Below are positions 20,842 to 31,676 of a stretch of DNA of 36,281 nucleotides, piece by piece. The notes beneath the pieces are model-generated. The model was not told where the DNA came from, did not search any database, and saw nothing but the letters and a program-made list of their open reading frames with translations. How positions within the stretch are numbered: the first letter of the stretch is position 1; each line of letters starts with the position of its first letter. The DNA comes from Rhizoclosmatium globosum (taxonomy: Eukaryota > Chytridiomycota > Chytridiomycetes > Chytridiales > Chytriomycetaceae), in contig MCGO01000307.1 in NCBI GenBank assembly GCA_002104985.1, forward strand, positions 1 through 36,281. The letters run 5' to 3'. Position numbers and translations under genes: made by a program.

Positions 20842-23800
20842 TCAAGCCTTAAACAATCCAGGGCCGCCCAAATACTCTACACTCGATCTCACTTTTGGTT
20901 TCGGTCGACCAAACACAGTATTATACTCTCCATCCCCCGACAAAACACTCGTCAAATCATCATCCTCACCAGTCATTGTTGGTGACGTGATGTTTGCATA
21001 CGCACTAATAACATCCTCTTCAGGGTTCAAGGAAACCCCGCGAACAGGACGCTGTCTTGATGTGGTGCTCGAGGCGGGTCCAGGAACATCCTGGGAATAT
21101 AAACTGCTGCTAGACCCGTTACTCGCCATACTCAATCGGTTGCGCGCATTGTTGCTAATTGACTTGGTGCTAGCTGATGGACGTGGAAGGTCTTCAACGA
21201 AGGTTGTCGTGATGGGGGATGATGTGATGGCTTGTTCATTACTTCCCATTCTTGGGCGGGGAACAAATGTTGCAGGGGCAGCATACGATGGTGCTTCTCT
21301 TGTTGGTGGGTATGGGAAAGGAACCGTGTTGACTGGTGTCCTTTGACCTGGAGAAGGGAGTTGTGGAGGGGATGATGCGGTAGAGTTCAAGCGAAGGTTG
21401 GCTGCCGCAGGATGATGGCTTTGGTAGGTTTGATGGTGGTGTGGAGACGAAATTGGACTTGGTTCTTGCTGCTGTCCGGCAGCTACTTTTGGCTGTGCAA
21501 CCGAAACGCCCATTGCGGAGAGTCCTTTCACCAAAACAGCAGTAGAAGTCGGAGCTGTTTCTTGAGGAGCTGGCGCTTTTGAAGCTACATTTATTCCCAT
21601 TGCAGAGAGACCTTTGTAGAGAGTACCTGCAATGGAAGGCGGTCTTGGAGCAGGTTGTTGGGATGGAGAAGATCGAGACTCGGAGTCATGATTTAAAGAG
21701 TGGTTGCTATTAAACGAACCAGCGCGATCGCGAGTGACGGGGCGCAACTCAGGCGAATTGTGAATTTGATCGGCAGCGGGTCTTGCATTGTTGCTCAAAG
21801 AAGATGAACGTTCACGAGTCGCAACATAAGGCCTTGTTTCCATTCTTGACGTATTTGTTACGCTGATACGATTCGCGAGACCGTGGGTGTTTACTGAATA
21901 GGTTGGTAATGGTCGAACATCATCCACCTCATCTTCATCCTCCTCGCCCGAACTTGTGCTCAATCCACTGAAAGCTGAATCTCCAAACTTCATCTCCACA
22001 CCTTTGGTAAACTGTGGTGCTGGGGTCCCTGCCGGCGTTGACACATTGCTTCCATAGACAACTGGTTCATCCGTCACGAGTAACTTCTGCAAAACACTCA
22101 TAGCAACCTTCTTCTTGGCACCTCCAGAGCCAGGGGTATGGTGTTGATGAAGATGCGAATGAGGCCGAGAGGCTGAGGTTTTCTCAGAAGCAACAGACTC
22201 CGTTGTGGAATCCCTACGGCTTCCACCAGATCCAGCTTGATGAGCACTACTTCCAGCGACAACAGAGTCACTAAACGCAGAAACAGTAGTCGGTCCACGG
22301 TGCTCGGATCCCAAATACACTTTCTTCACATTTCCCCATTGGGTTGGAGGTGCTGGGGGAACCACAGGCAAGAATGAATCATCCTCCTCTTCACCTTCAA
22401 CAAAAACTTTGCATCCCCATACTAGATCTCTCAATTCGAGCACAGAACATCGTGTCTCAGGGTTGGCATCAAAGCATCGTCGCAAAATTGCATCAAACTC
22501 ATCTGACAAACCAAACTCTTGTTTGAGGGCAGGTTCACGGCGGTATAGATATTGTTGCGCACAGAAAGCGTCCTTAGGGGAATGCCAGGGGTTTCGGGCA
22601 AAGAGGAGATTGATAAGAATGACACCAAGCGACCATACGTCGTTCTTTTGAGGAGAATAGCCCGGTTTTACCGGTGTTTGAGAAGATTGAGATGTGGGTG
22701 TTGATGGTTTTAAGATGGTGTCCAGTGGGATTCCGAGGCATTCTGGTGACTGTGATACGATTGTCAATCAAGTGCGAACAAGGGTTTTTTTTGACTTCAG
22801 CCGCCAAATTAAGGGAAGACGGGAACTTACCATATATCGTACTGAACCGCAGCCAAAGTTGTCAGACCAGTCTTCATCTGTAGCAAGACCGAAATCTGCA
22901 AGTCTCACAGAGAAATCATTGGTATCGATCAGAATATTTTCTGGTTTAAGGTCTCTGTTTGCAACACATACGATTACTTAAAATAATATATGTGATAGAG
23001 AAGGGGAAGGAGCGAAAGGAGATAGCTAATAATGACATATGAGAGATATTACAAACCTGTGGAAGACGCCGTTTTCGTGGCAGAAGTGGACAGCGTTCGC
23101 AATTTGAGTGAACAAGTCTTTAACAATATGAGTTGGGAGTCCAGTTCGAGAAGTGATACAATGGAAGAGATCTAGCAAGTGGGTGAGATACAAGATGGGT
23201 TAGTATCCATGATGAGATGGATACAAAGAGCAGGCATGATGCTGCCGCTCAAGATAACACACACCTATAGCACAAAACTCCATGACAAAGAAGAGAGAGT
23301 CTTCTGTTTCAATGACTTCGTACAGCTTCACAACGCCACCACCCGCACCAATCTCACGCTCGACATCCTTGATTGCATCCGCCTCAGCCTTGCGCAGATC
23401 ATCCAGGTCCTGCTCGTCCTTTGGCTTATCGCCTGCAACAAAGATGTGTGTTGTCCAGGTGAGACGACGCAGCAGATCACATTCGGCGAGGCCCAGATCG
23501 GCCGTGTCGCTGAGGCCCACGCCCTTTGCCGAGTTGTTCGAAGCCGAGAACGAGCGAGCGTTTGAGCCCGAGCGGCCGGCGGAAAGGGCCTTTGCCTTTC
23601 GCTTTGAGTTCTTTGTCGCCACGCGCTTCACGGCAACGACCTGGCCCACGCGCAGAGACGGTGGCGCCATTGGCTGCATCGCCCGTCCGTGGAGCCCCGC
23701 GTCCGGCGCAGAAACAACGACGGCGGCGTACACCGTCGAGAAGGCTCCTTCGCCCTTCTTGCGCTGAAGAACATACCGCGATCCAGACGTTGCATTCTCA

Positions 23801-23862
23801 ACTGTGCCCAGGTTTGTCACCTCCGGTTCAGGCGACAGCGTGGGAAACGGTGGCGCTGGCAT
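20842..23862 (-). CDS. Ran1/Ksp1/Vhs1-type Ser/Thr protein kinase with long disordered tail
   Basis: Exons 23862-23265, 23171-23057, 22954-22831 and 22749-20842 give 914 residues. Kinase landmarks: GEGAFSTVY (P-loop), VVAVKRV (Lys), HRDLKPENILID, LADFGLATDEDWSDN, then FGCGSVRYMSPECL. The GCGSxxYMSPEC activation segment with SPE instead of APE is typical of the fungal Ran1/Pat1, Ksp1 and Vhs1/Sks1 kinases, which act in nutrient signalling, meiosis entry and TOR responses. The N-lobe carries an insert of about 40 residues, Ser/Lys-rich, between the VAVK strand and helix C (KRKAKALSAGRSGSNAR). The C-terminal ~530 residues are Ser/Pro-rich and disordered, with a repeated motif (KGLSAMGINVA and KGLSAMGVSVA, encoded near 21490-21620). 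Introns are 81-102 nt, longer than most here. Which of the three yeast kinases is the ortholog is unclear. Confidence 0.86.
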
Positions 23863-24072
23863 CGGTCGGTCTTTGTGATGAAGTCAAATGGGCGCCTGCT
23901 GCGGTTGGTGCGAACAAAATTTGTCTCCAAGTAATGAGAGATCGAGAGCCATCTCCTTGATTTGAACAAAATCCAAAGAAAGGTCACATGCTTGGTGCCT
24001 TGTTCGTTGGAGAGCACAGATAAGGGGGGAAAGCAATCAGTTTGTTTTTTGTTATAAATAAGAAAGGACATC

Positions 24073-25492
24073 TCAACCACCAAATACAGTTTTGAATGCA
24101 TCCGATACACTTTGGCCTGCCTGTACCGCAGAAATCACTGCGTTAATTTGATCTGATGATACTGGACAGGATATTTTAATGTCACCACCCAGTGATGGTG
24201 AGTAATTGAATAACCTCAGGGCTGGTATCGCAGTTTTTGCCACGTATTGAATTTTCATTGGGCGACCAGCCGGCTTGTATCTTGAAGTAATTCCACATGC
24301 ATCAGCGAGCTCCAGTACTGTTGGATCGTTCAATAGCCCTACAAGTGGATCCGGTGTATACGAAAGCGCAAAAGTCATTGTGAAGTTGGTTGTGGTTTTG
24401 GCTGGGAAATAAATGCTTTCTACGTGGGAAGTTCCTATCGTTGACGTGTTCGATGCATAATATCCAGCCGGTGCACGAATAACCGCGACAACTTGCGTCA
24501 AAGAGTTAAAACCCGTAAGAGGCTGTGTCTTGAGTGGATTGAACACAAACGAAGTATTCACAGCCATATTTGCCTGCGATACAAACGAATTAGAATTCTT
24601 CAGAAGTCAGAAAATAGGTTAGTCTCACCACAACGTCAATGGCATCCACTTGCAACCCATACAAATTCGGATTCCACATGGAAACATCCATCTGCATCGA
24701 CATCTGAAGCTGCAACCCATTCAAGTCTCCACTCTCCGGAACAGTGACTTTTAACGTCCCACTTGCCCCCGCGACATCAGTCAATACAATCGAATTGACC
24801 CGAATCTCAGGAAATCGTGGGAAAAAGAACCATCCCAAAACAGCAATTGCAGCCAACACTAACACCAACACTGAAGCACAAATAATTCTATGCAGTGGAC
24901 GCGCGGGAATACAATAACAGAAGACTCGTTTCAAAAGATGGGATTTTGGAGAAATCCCGAGTCGTTGTTCGCGAGTGGGTCGAGTGAAACTGGTTCCTTT
25001 TTCCGTGTCAAGCAGCGAGTTTTGGTCTTCTTCGTAGTGTTGAAAGGTCCTTCGAGTCGGCGAGCAAGACATGGATGTTCGCCGATGAGTCATGACAGTA
25101 CCGGTAGTATTCAAATTGTGGAGACCGGAAGTGAATGTTGGAGGTTGTTGAAGAGGTGCAGTAGAAGACGGGTTGTAAAGAACATTTTGAAGAGCAGCTG
25201 TTGAGAATTCATCTTTGTATATTGGCTGTATTCCTTGCCCATGACTAGCTACATAGCTTTGTTCGAGGTTACTGTAGTAAGCGTTGTATTGATATTGATG
25301 CTGCTGCAGTCTCGCCGAATGCTGTTGCTGCTGGTTACTTGAATTCAACGCTGCGTTGCTTTTATCGTCCAAGTACTGTGGCTGATTGTGAACATCATCT
25401 CCAGAGGTTCTTCCCAATAAGATGTGATTCACTGCATACGGCTGCTGCTGTTGTTGCTGCTGTTGGATTCGCCTGTCTCTTCCCCTTTCCAT
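24073..25492 (-). CDS. LEA2-like single-pass membrane protein, paralog A
   Basis: Exons 25492-24629 and 24573-24073 (intron 55 nt) give 454 residues. A Gln-rich cytosolic region with a Q8 run and FTRPTREQRLG precedes a basic Cys stretch and one membrane helix (IICASVLVLVLAAIAVLGWF). Next comes FPRFPEIRVNSIVLTDV and a beta-rich domain of LEA2/WHy type (DVSMWNPNLYGLQVDAIDVV, MAVNTSFVFNP). A conserved block follows (LNDPTVLELADACGITSRY, then GRPMKIQYV) and the tail DQINAVISAVQAGQSVSDAF. Topology suggests an N-terminus in the cytosol and the LEA2 domain outside or in a lumen. LEA2 domains are linked to membrane and stress functions and lipid transfer; no specific role is shown here. Two paralogs lie at 33.0-36.3 kb. 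ATG 25492 is the first in frame. Confidence 0.72.
25442..25465. repeat. CAG/CAA trinucleotide run (Q8) in LEA2-like paralog A
   Basis: Eight Gln codons, mixed CAG and CAA, close to the start of the minus-strand LEA2-like gene. Codon mixing suggests an established low-complexity tract rather than a recent expansion. Confidence 0.6.
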
Positions 25493-25604
25493 TTCCAAAG
25501 AGTCTCGTGAAATGAAAACATTTGGAATGACTTTCACCCAAAAGGAGTTCTAAAAATAGATTGATGACACGACACTTTCCAATGATAAGAATCACAGTGT
25601 TATT

Positions 25605-27617
25605 ATGGATCTCTCATTATCTTGCAACCAAGAAACGAATCTGCTAGTAGCCACGCGCAGATTTCCCTTTTCCAATTTTTGCTCCCACTGTTTTCCTGAC
25701 AGAAACCTGCTCTCAAATTGGATGGACGAAACCAAGTCGCCAAAGCACGTTCCAATGCCTCGGGCAGGTCCCGGACCTTCACCCGCCCTTTATCCAAAGC
25801 GCTATTCAACGGCCATGGCAACAGGAACATCTTCTCCTCTTCAATCGCCACGTCAAACATATCTGAGCTCACCACAAGCTTTTGGCCAGTCACCGCGTCA
25901 ACGTCCCCTCAGTACATCGTTTAAAGACCAACTTGGAAGTACGAGAAGTCCTCAGATGCGTGCAGTGGGTCTTGGAGGAAGTGAGGTTGACAGATCTCCT
26001 TCATTGAGAGCTGTCCCACTCTCACAGCCCATCTCATCAACGGAAGACCAAGATCACGTTGAAATGGATGTTGTTTATTTGGTGCTCGATACGCCAAAAA
26101 CTCCGTTCATGAGCGTGGATATAACCCCCGTCAATTCCAATAATGCAGACAAGAGTTGGTACCGTACACCACAAGGGTTGGCTCCGAAACCAGTTATAGA
26201 TGTTGCACATGATTACGATGATATCGAAGACGAGGACCATTTATTTGCTGATGCCGATATGGATGACTTGGTTTTGGATGTGAAGCCCTCCCCATCCATC
26301 AAAGTTGCGACAACCCCGTCTGTTCCACTTCCTATACAATCGCCAGAGACTAAAGGAGGTATTGAGAATGAGAGATTCACGTTTGCGACATTGGCTCACG
26401 AAACAGAGGAGATATTGTCAACTACTAAGGAACAAGAAGGGGATTTGGCAGCTGCGGAAGGCTCTGCCGCCATTGATGCTACTAAAATAGTTGAAGAGGC
26501 TTCACTATCAGCTCCAGAACCGATTGCACCTGTACAAGAACACATCAACGAGAACAAGCGTAACGCATTCCCACTCAAATTCAACTGGATCAAGAACCTG
26601 AAAGACAAAATGAATATCAGATCCAACTCTGCCCCCGATTTGCGATTCAGTCTTCGCCCTTCCCGTATCTCAACCGATTCCAAAGCATACAGCCAAGGAA
26701 CCGTCCTCGCATCCACAAAGGCAACAGGCTCACCTCTTGGATTCCTCGCCCTTGTGTCCGATCACCCCGTATCGTCGCGTCAAAAGAAAATCGAATACCA
26801 GCAACTCAAAATCTTGGGCCAAGGAGTCCAAGGAACAGTCTCGCTCCGTCTCCACACTCCAACAGGCGGTATCGTCGCCTTGAAATCCATATCCGTGAAT
26901 TCCGTAGTCGTCGCTGACGCGCGAAAGTCGTTCCGCCAAGAAGTTGAGATCCTGCAGAAAACACGGAAACACCCCAACATCATTCGCCTTCTCGACTTTT
27001 GGGAGGGTAAAGAAAAAGTGTACCAAGTGTTTGAAATTTGTTCTGGTGGAGACCTTGAAGGTGGGTTACCTGCCGGTCCGATGGCTGAAGACGAAGGTGT
27101 ACGACTTGTTGCGCCGTTGATGGACGCTGTTCGCTATATGCATGAATTGGGTATACTTCATCGCGATATTAGGCCAGCGAATGTTTTGTTCCGACGACCG
27201 CTTTCTGGACACGAGTCGTTACAAGAGTTAATGTCAATTCCAGTTCTAGCTGACTTTGGAATTGCGGCGTACGAACGGTTTTCGGGGAGAATGGGCTCAG
27301 AATTTCCAGTTCGTCCCGCGTATATCGCACCGGATGTCGTGGATGGTGGAAGATACAGGAAATCGGCGGACGTGTTTGGGGTTGGAGTGTGTATGGTCCG
27401 AATTTTGCTTGGACGGGCTATCGAATTGGACGATCACAATCCACGAATTCTTGCTAGAGATCCCGCTTTTGTGCACTTGTCTTCTGAAGGACAGACCTTC
27501 ATGAGAGGTGTACTTGAGTCTGATCCAACGAAAAGATTGACGGCCGCTGATGCTATACATGGAGAATGGTTCCATTCTTGGGGTGTAGAAATTGTTGGAC
27601 CCATTGCGGACCAATAA
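25605..27617 (+). CDS. Protein kinase with non-canonical catalytic loop (HRDIRPAN)
   Basis: Intronless, 670 residues, unlike its intron-rich neighbours. The first ~390 residues are disordered and Ser/Pro-rich (SSPLQSPRQTYLSSPQ), with an acidic patch (DYDDIEDEDHLFADADMDD). The kinase domain follows: GQGVQGTVSL (P-loop), IVALKSI (Lys), FRQEVEIL (helix C Glu), YQVFEICSGGDLEGGL (hinge), LHRDIRPANVLF, LADFGIA, AYIAPDVVDG, SADVFGVGVCMVRILLG, then the C-lobe end DPTKRLTAADAIHGEWF. The HRD Asp, the Asn and the DFG Asp are all present, so activity is plausible. Two departures stand out: the loop Lys of HRDxK is Arg, and APE is APD. General layout is CAMK-like. A later ATG at about 25721 (MDETKSPKHVPM) could be the true start. 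The gap to LEA2-like paralog A is 112 bp, head-to-head. Substrate unknown. Confidence 0.82.
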   Translation: MDLSLSCNQETNLLVATRRFPFSNFCSHCFPDRNLLSNWMDETKSPKHVPMPRAGPGPSPALYPKRYSTAMATGTSSPLQSPRQTYLSSPQAFGQSPRQRPLSTSFKDQLGSTRSPQMRAVGLGGSEVDRSPSLRAVPLSQPISSTEDQDHVEMDVVYLVLDTPKTPFMSVDITPVNSNNADKSWYRTPQGLAPKPVIDVAHDYDDIEDEDHLFADADMDDLVLDVKPSPSIKVATTPSVPLPIQSPETKGGIENERFTFATLAHETEEILSTTKEQEGDLAAAEGSAAIDATKIVEEASLSAPEPIAPVQEHINENKRNAFPLKFNWIKNLKDKMNIRSNSAPDLRFSLRPSRISTDSKAYSQGTVLASTKATGSPLGFLALVSDHPVSSRQKKIEYQQLKILGQGVQGTVSLRLHTPTGGIVALKSISVNSVVVADARKSFRQEVEILQKTRKHPNIIRLLDFWEGKEKVYQVFEICSGGDLEGGLPAGPMAEDEGVRLVAPLMDAVRYMHELGILHRDIRPANVLFRRPLSGHESLQELMSIPVLADFGIAAYERFSGRMGSEFPVRPAYIAPDVVDGGRYRKSADVFGVGVCMVRILLGRAIELDDHNPRILARDPAFVHLSSEGQTFMRGVLESDPTKRLTAADAIHGEWFHSWGVEIVGPIADQ

Positions 27618-27723
27618 CGTGAATGAGATGACAAAATAGATTTACCAATTAACGGTGGTAATAAATAGTTCAAGTATTTCACAAAACTTATTGTAAATAT
27701 AAAAATATTTCTCCAATCTAATT

Positions 27724-30669
27724 TCAACCACGGCGTTTGCTTCCCCTCGTCGAAGCTAACATACCACTCTCACTTTCACTCCTACTTGCTGTCCGTTTCT
27801 GTCTCACAGAAGTGCTACCAGTCTGAACAGTAGAGGCAGTACCACCACTAGGTTTTTTAGATGTTGTACTTTGTTGAACAGTCGATCGCAAAACTCGGGT
27901 TGCTGAAGGGACTGGAATCGCGGGTGTTTTGGTTATACTCTGGTTCGTACTACTACTAGCACCACGAGTACGCGTAGAAACACCCACAGCCGTCTCAGCC
28001 CTCACTTCTCCCTGCTTCCGAAGCATCGATCGTGTCGCGGTTCCCAATCCACTCCTCAAACTACTCGTCCTAGGTACAGGAATTGCCGACACGCCAGTCT
28101 TTGGCGTAACGTCTGATTTTGTAGGTGTGCGAAGTTTCATGATTGGCAAAAGAGACTGCTTGAGGCGAGTGGAGAAGGGGGACGCAGGAAGTTCTGCTGC
28201 AGTTGCGAGATCCAATACACGTGTTTTGGCAGCGACAGGAGTTGTATTTAGGGACGCGGCTAGGCTAATACGGCCACCAATTTTGCGGGCAGATGAGATG
28301 AAGGGAGACATTACTGAAAGGAGAGATTCGCGATGGGCGGGTTTCGCCATTGGGGTTGCTTCTTCGTCTTCCTCAAGTTCCATTTCTTTAACAGGAGTTT
28401 TAACTGTGGGTGGAAGGCTTTGGTTGGGTGCACCGGCGCCACCGACGTTGGCATTTTCAAATGCCATATCAAACGCCATCTCCGCTTCCATCTCATCCAG
28501 CAAATTTTCCATGTCTCCCACAATGCTTTCGCGATCGCCACATTCAGACTCAGTCTCAGAAGCGCAGTCGTACGCTATCGAAACGTCACATTCAGAAACA
28601 GAATCCTCATCCAAAGCAGCCCACTCTTCCTCCGTCTCCATAATTTCCACCTTTTCTTTCGTTTCGTCTTCAATTGAAACTCCGACTACCTTTTCCAAAA
28701 ACTTACTGACACGGATTTCAAGGTTGTCATCACATAGTACAGCATCAAGTGCCATGCACAAAACCCCAGCATCACCTTGTTTCTTAGCTTCCTCTTTCAT
28801 CAGTTCAGCATACACGCGATCTCTTTCCCACCGCAGTCGCTCCTCCATCCCTTTTACAGCATCTTGCACTTTCTCATGGTACAAAAGGCTTAATTCAGTT
28901 TCTGCCTCAACGGTACTCGAGCATCGACCGCGATATCGCCCCATAGCGGCTTCATACTCGCCACAGTTGTGGCGATACCGAACATTCTCAACTGAGAGCT
29001 TGTCAACAGCTGACATGATAGCAGTTCCAACTAGAGTACTGAATTCAGGTGTACATTTTGTGGAGATGAATTCAGCAACGCGCATCAAGGATTCCATTTT
29101 CGATTCGTTGGTTGAAATGTGCGTTTCGGCTGTGACAAGAAGAACCTGCTTTGCCTGGAGTTTGGTATAGAGGGCAGAGATTTTCGCGTGGAGGGATGTA
29201 TAGAGCTGCAGCTGTTGAAAGTCTGTTTTTTGTGTTTTTGGTGGGGATGGGCTCTGTTCTTGAAAGGCGGCATCCACAGATTTGGTTAACTGAGTCGTGT
29301 TGTTAGAACCAGACGCCAATTGCCTCTTGAGTTGCTCCACTTCCCGACGGAGGGACTCCACGACACCTGCGTATCCAGCATCATAAACTGCAACATCATT
29401 CCTTTCAATACGCGTTTTGATTTCTTTCGCCCTATTGGCGTATTTAAGTGTATTGCCCGTTTCTTCATAGTGCACTGATGCTGGAGAAATGTTGGTTATC
29501 ATCACGACACGACATGTTCCTTGAAGAGAGTACTTCAGGAGTCGTGTGAGTTTGCTGTCACGATATGGAATATGTTTTGCGGACGTAGACGAACAGAGCG
29601 CATTGATACAGTTTCCGAGAGCGAGAAGAGATCTATTAATATTTGCACCTTCAAGGAGCCTTGTTCCTTTGTTTTTTGTCGAGGAGGCGCGTTCAGAACC
29701 TGCGAGGTCGATGATACTTAGGGTAGCTGTTGTGTGTGTTTCTTTGGCTGTATGATCTTTGTCCATGGGAGGAACTGTTTCAACTTTGTGGATGTATACT
29801 TGTAGAACTGCATGCGAGCGGGATGAGACGGCATTTGCCTCAGTGAATGCTTTGATCCTGTTTTTGTTTCCAAGAGTCATGAGTGCAAGAACCTGGTCCA
29901 CAGTTTCTGGTGAATGTTCTGAGAGGTTTGAGACTGTTACGCGTTTTGATTCATCGTCTTCGCGGAGGTCAAGGGTTGAACTTGCAGCAGACGATGTGAC
30001 ACAGGCAGGGGCAAGTAGGTCTCTGATTGTTTCATTGTAGACTTCCAAGTATGATACCGTTAAAGTTATGGTGGTGGAAGGAGAATCTGAGGTGATGGAA
30101 TTGATGTGTGAAAATAGAGCATGGAACGTTCTGTGGATGATTCCTGGATCAGAGGGAGAGCCTGATATTGTGTGTGTCTTTCCACAGCCTGTAGCCCCAT
30201 CTATTTATGAATAAGTGGATTAGTTTGGTCGCCATTCGATTTGACGGGAGAAGCATACAAGCAAAGACAGTTGCATTGAAACCATCCAACACGAGAGGAA
30301 TAAGTGGCTGCGTAGTACCCTCGAAGCTTGGTTTGATTAAGAGTCAGCTTGAGTACAGCCCAGAGTAAAGAATGCAGAACGTACACATCCTGCTGAGATG
30401 CCTCCTCGCCAAACACGCGGTCAAAGGCATAGCAGAGCTCCTTATTCCTTCTTGAGCCATGTGCGTACGTGTTTCTCTGATTTGACGAGGGATCCTTCGG
30501 GTCTTGTCGAACTGGATTAACGATGTGTTGTGTTCAAGTGCAGGAAGAACCACAAACCAAAAACCAGCTGACAATCATCGATTCGGCGCAGAATGTTCTT
30601 CATTCCATCGTTGGTCTCAGATGGAAGAAGCGGTCGAATGCGTACGGAAACGGATATGTTGGTGCTCAT
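27724..30669 (-). CDS. KIP3: Kinesin-8 (Kip3/KIF18-like) motor
   Basis: Plus-end-directed motor that shortens microtubules and tunes spindle length. Exons: 30669-30558, 30511-30385, 30326-30259, 30200-27724; 927 residues. An N-terminal motor starts MSTNISVSVRIRPLLPSE. Then come QPLIPLVLDGFNATVFAYGA, P-loop GATGCGKTHT, SYLEVYNETIRDLL, NAVSSRSHAVLQVYI (switch I), DLAGSERASSTKNKGTRLLE (switch II), INRSLLALGNCINAL and IPYRDSKLTRLLKYSL. The neck KYANRAKEIKTRIERN is close to Kip3 KYADRAKEIKTKIIRN, which supports kinesin-8 over other classes. A coiled coil follows (VESLRREVEQLKRQLAS), then a long Ser/Thr/Arg-rich tail ending in a basic patch (SKRRG), fitting a second microtubule site. The P-loop has Cys where GATGAGKT is usual. 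Convergent with the HRDIRPAN kinase, 106 bp apart. Confidence 0.9.
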
Positions 30670-30984
30670 CCTCGTGTGTGTTTCCTGGTTTCGGACGTTT
30701 TTCGTTCTTTGGATTAAACTAATAAAAAGAGCAGAGAGAGAAGAGAAGTAAATAATTTCAGCTGCGTTATTTACTGGTTCTTTTTGGTGCGATCCGAACA
30801 AATTCCACTAATGGATGTTTTGCATCTTATTATTCAGCACCAGAATGTTGTAATTAATCAGCACCAAAATGTTATATCGCCAATATGCCGTTGATTCCGA
30901 ATTGGTTTGCATGATCATGTGCTTCTTACTAGTAAAATTCCCCATTTCCCAATTTCCAATCCATCACCCACTTTCTTTTCAAAA
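30670..30984. promoter_or_regulatory. 315-bp divergent region between kinesin-8 and cupredoxin
   Basis: Intergenic between two divergent starts. It is AT-rich, with a pyrimidine-rich stretch just before the cupredoxin ATG (CCCACTTTCTTTTC), common before fungal starts. It contains two near-identical 16-bp direct repeats (listed separately). No gene seen. Confidence 0.4.
30834..30873. repeat. Two 16-bp direct repeats TCAGCACCARAATGTT
   Basis: Units at 30834-30849 and 30858-30873 differ at one base (G/A), and their starts are 24 bp apart, or two to two and a half helical turns. They lie 111-151 bp upstream of the cupredoxin start. Could be paired binding sites or a chance duplication. Confidence 0.5.
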
Positions 30985-31607
30985 ATGAACGCTCTCTTCG
31001 TTGCTCTTGCTGCCGCATCTGCAGTCAATGCAGCCACCTACAACATCATTGGTATGTTGTATTCTTAGAATCATCTCGTCTTGGCAGCTGATCACCGAAT
31101 ATAGCTGCTTCAGGAGCTGGCGCACCCTTCCAGAACGTCCCAGCCTCTGCTGTTGTCGGAGACGTTCTTGCATTCGATCTCGGTGGAAACCACGCAGTTG
31201 TTGATGTTACTGCGGCCCAATATGATTCCTGCAACGTTGACACCAGCACCCCTTCCCTTCTTGGTTTGACATCGAATGGATTGCCCACACCAGGATTCTC
31301 CTACACTTTGACCACCCCAGGAACTTACTACATTGTTTGTCCAGTCGGCAATGGTAACCACTGCAAAGCGGGCATGAAGTTCGCCTTGACTGTGTCTGCT
31401 GGTACAGCTCCAGCCCAAACCACCGCTGCCGCCCCTGTGGCTACTTCCGCTGTCGCTGCCGCTGCTACTACAACTGCTTCAGCTGCCGCTAAAACTACCG
31501 CCGCTGCAGCTGTCGCCACGTCTGCCCCTGCAACCTCTACTAAGAGTTCCGCCTCCATCTCCACCTTTGCTCTTGCATCTCTTTCCGTCTTGGCTCTTTT
31601 CCTTTAA
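30985..31607 (+). CDS. Secreted phytocyanin-like cupredoxin, probably GPI-anchored
   Basis: Exons 30985-31051 and 31105-31607 (53-nt intron) give 189 residues. Signal peptide MNALFVALAAASAVNA. The cupredoxin domain has the type 1 copper ligands: His in GGNHAVVDV, then Cys, His and Met in CPVGNGNHCKAGMKF. The Cys after the ligand His (NHC) and the Cys in YDSCNVDTS form the phytocyanin disulfide pair. An Ala/Thr/Ser-rich stalk follows (about 60 residues, likely O-glycosylated). A C-terminal hydrophobic end (FALASLSVLALFL) preceded by small residues fits a GPI-attachment signal. Such proteins are common at fungal cell surfaces as electron-transfer or copper-binding wall proteins; redox partner unknown. 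An AATAAA lies 11 nt after the stop. Confidence 0.85.
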
Positions 31608-31617
31608 ATTCCTTTCG

Positions 31618-31623
31618 AATAAA
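31618..31623 (+). other. Poly(A) signal AATAAA after the cupredoxin gene
   Basis: AATAAA starts 11 nt after the TAA at 31605-31607. It lies in the 69-bp gap before the next plus-strand start at 31677, so the two genes are very tightly spaced. Confidence 0.45.
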
Positions 31624-31676
31624 TACCTTTCCTGCGTAGATCGATTCGTCATGATTTACAAAAACAAAAACAAGAG

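Noticed and set aside
27929..29170. 413-codon open frame on the + strand
   Set aside because: It lies fully antisense to the kinesin-8 tail, is Ser/Arg-rich as expected from the complement of a low-complexity coding region, and has no recognisable domain.
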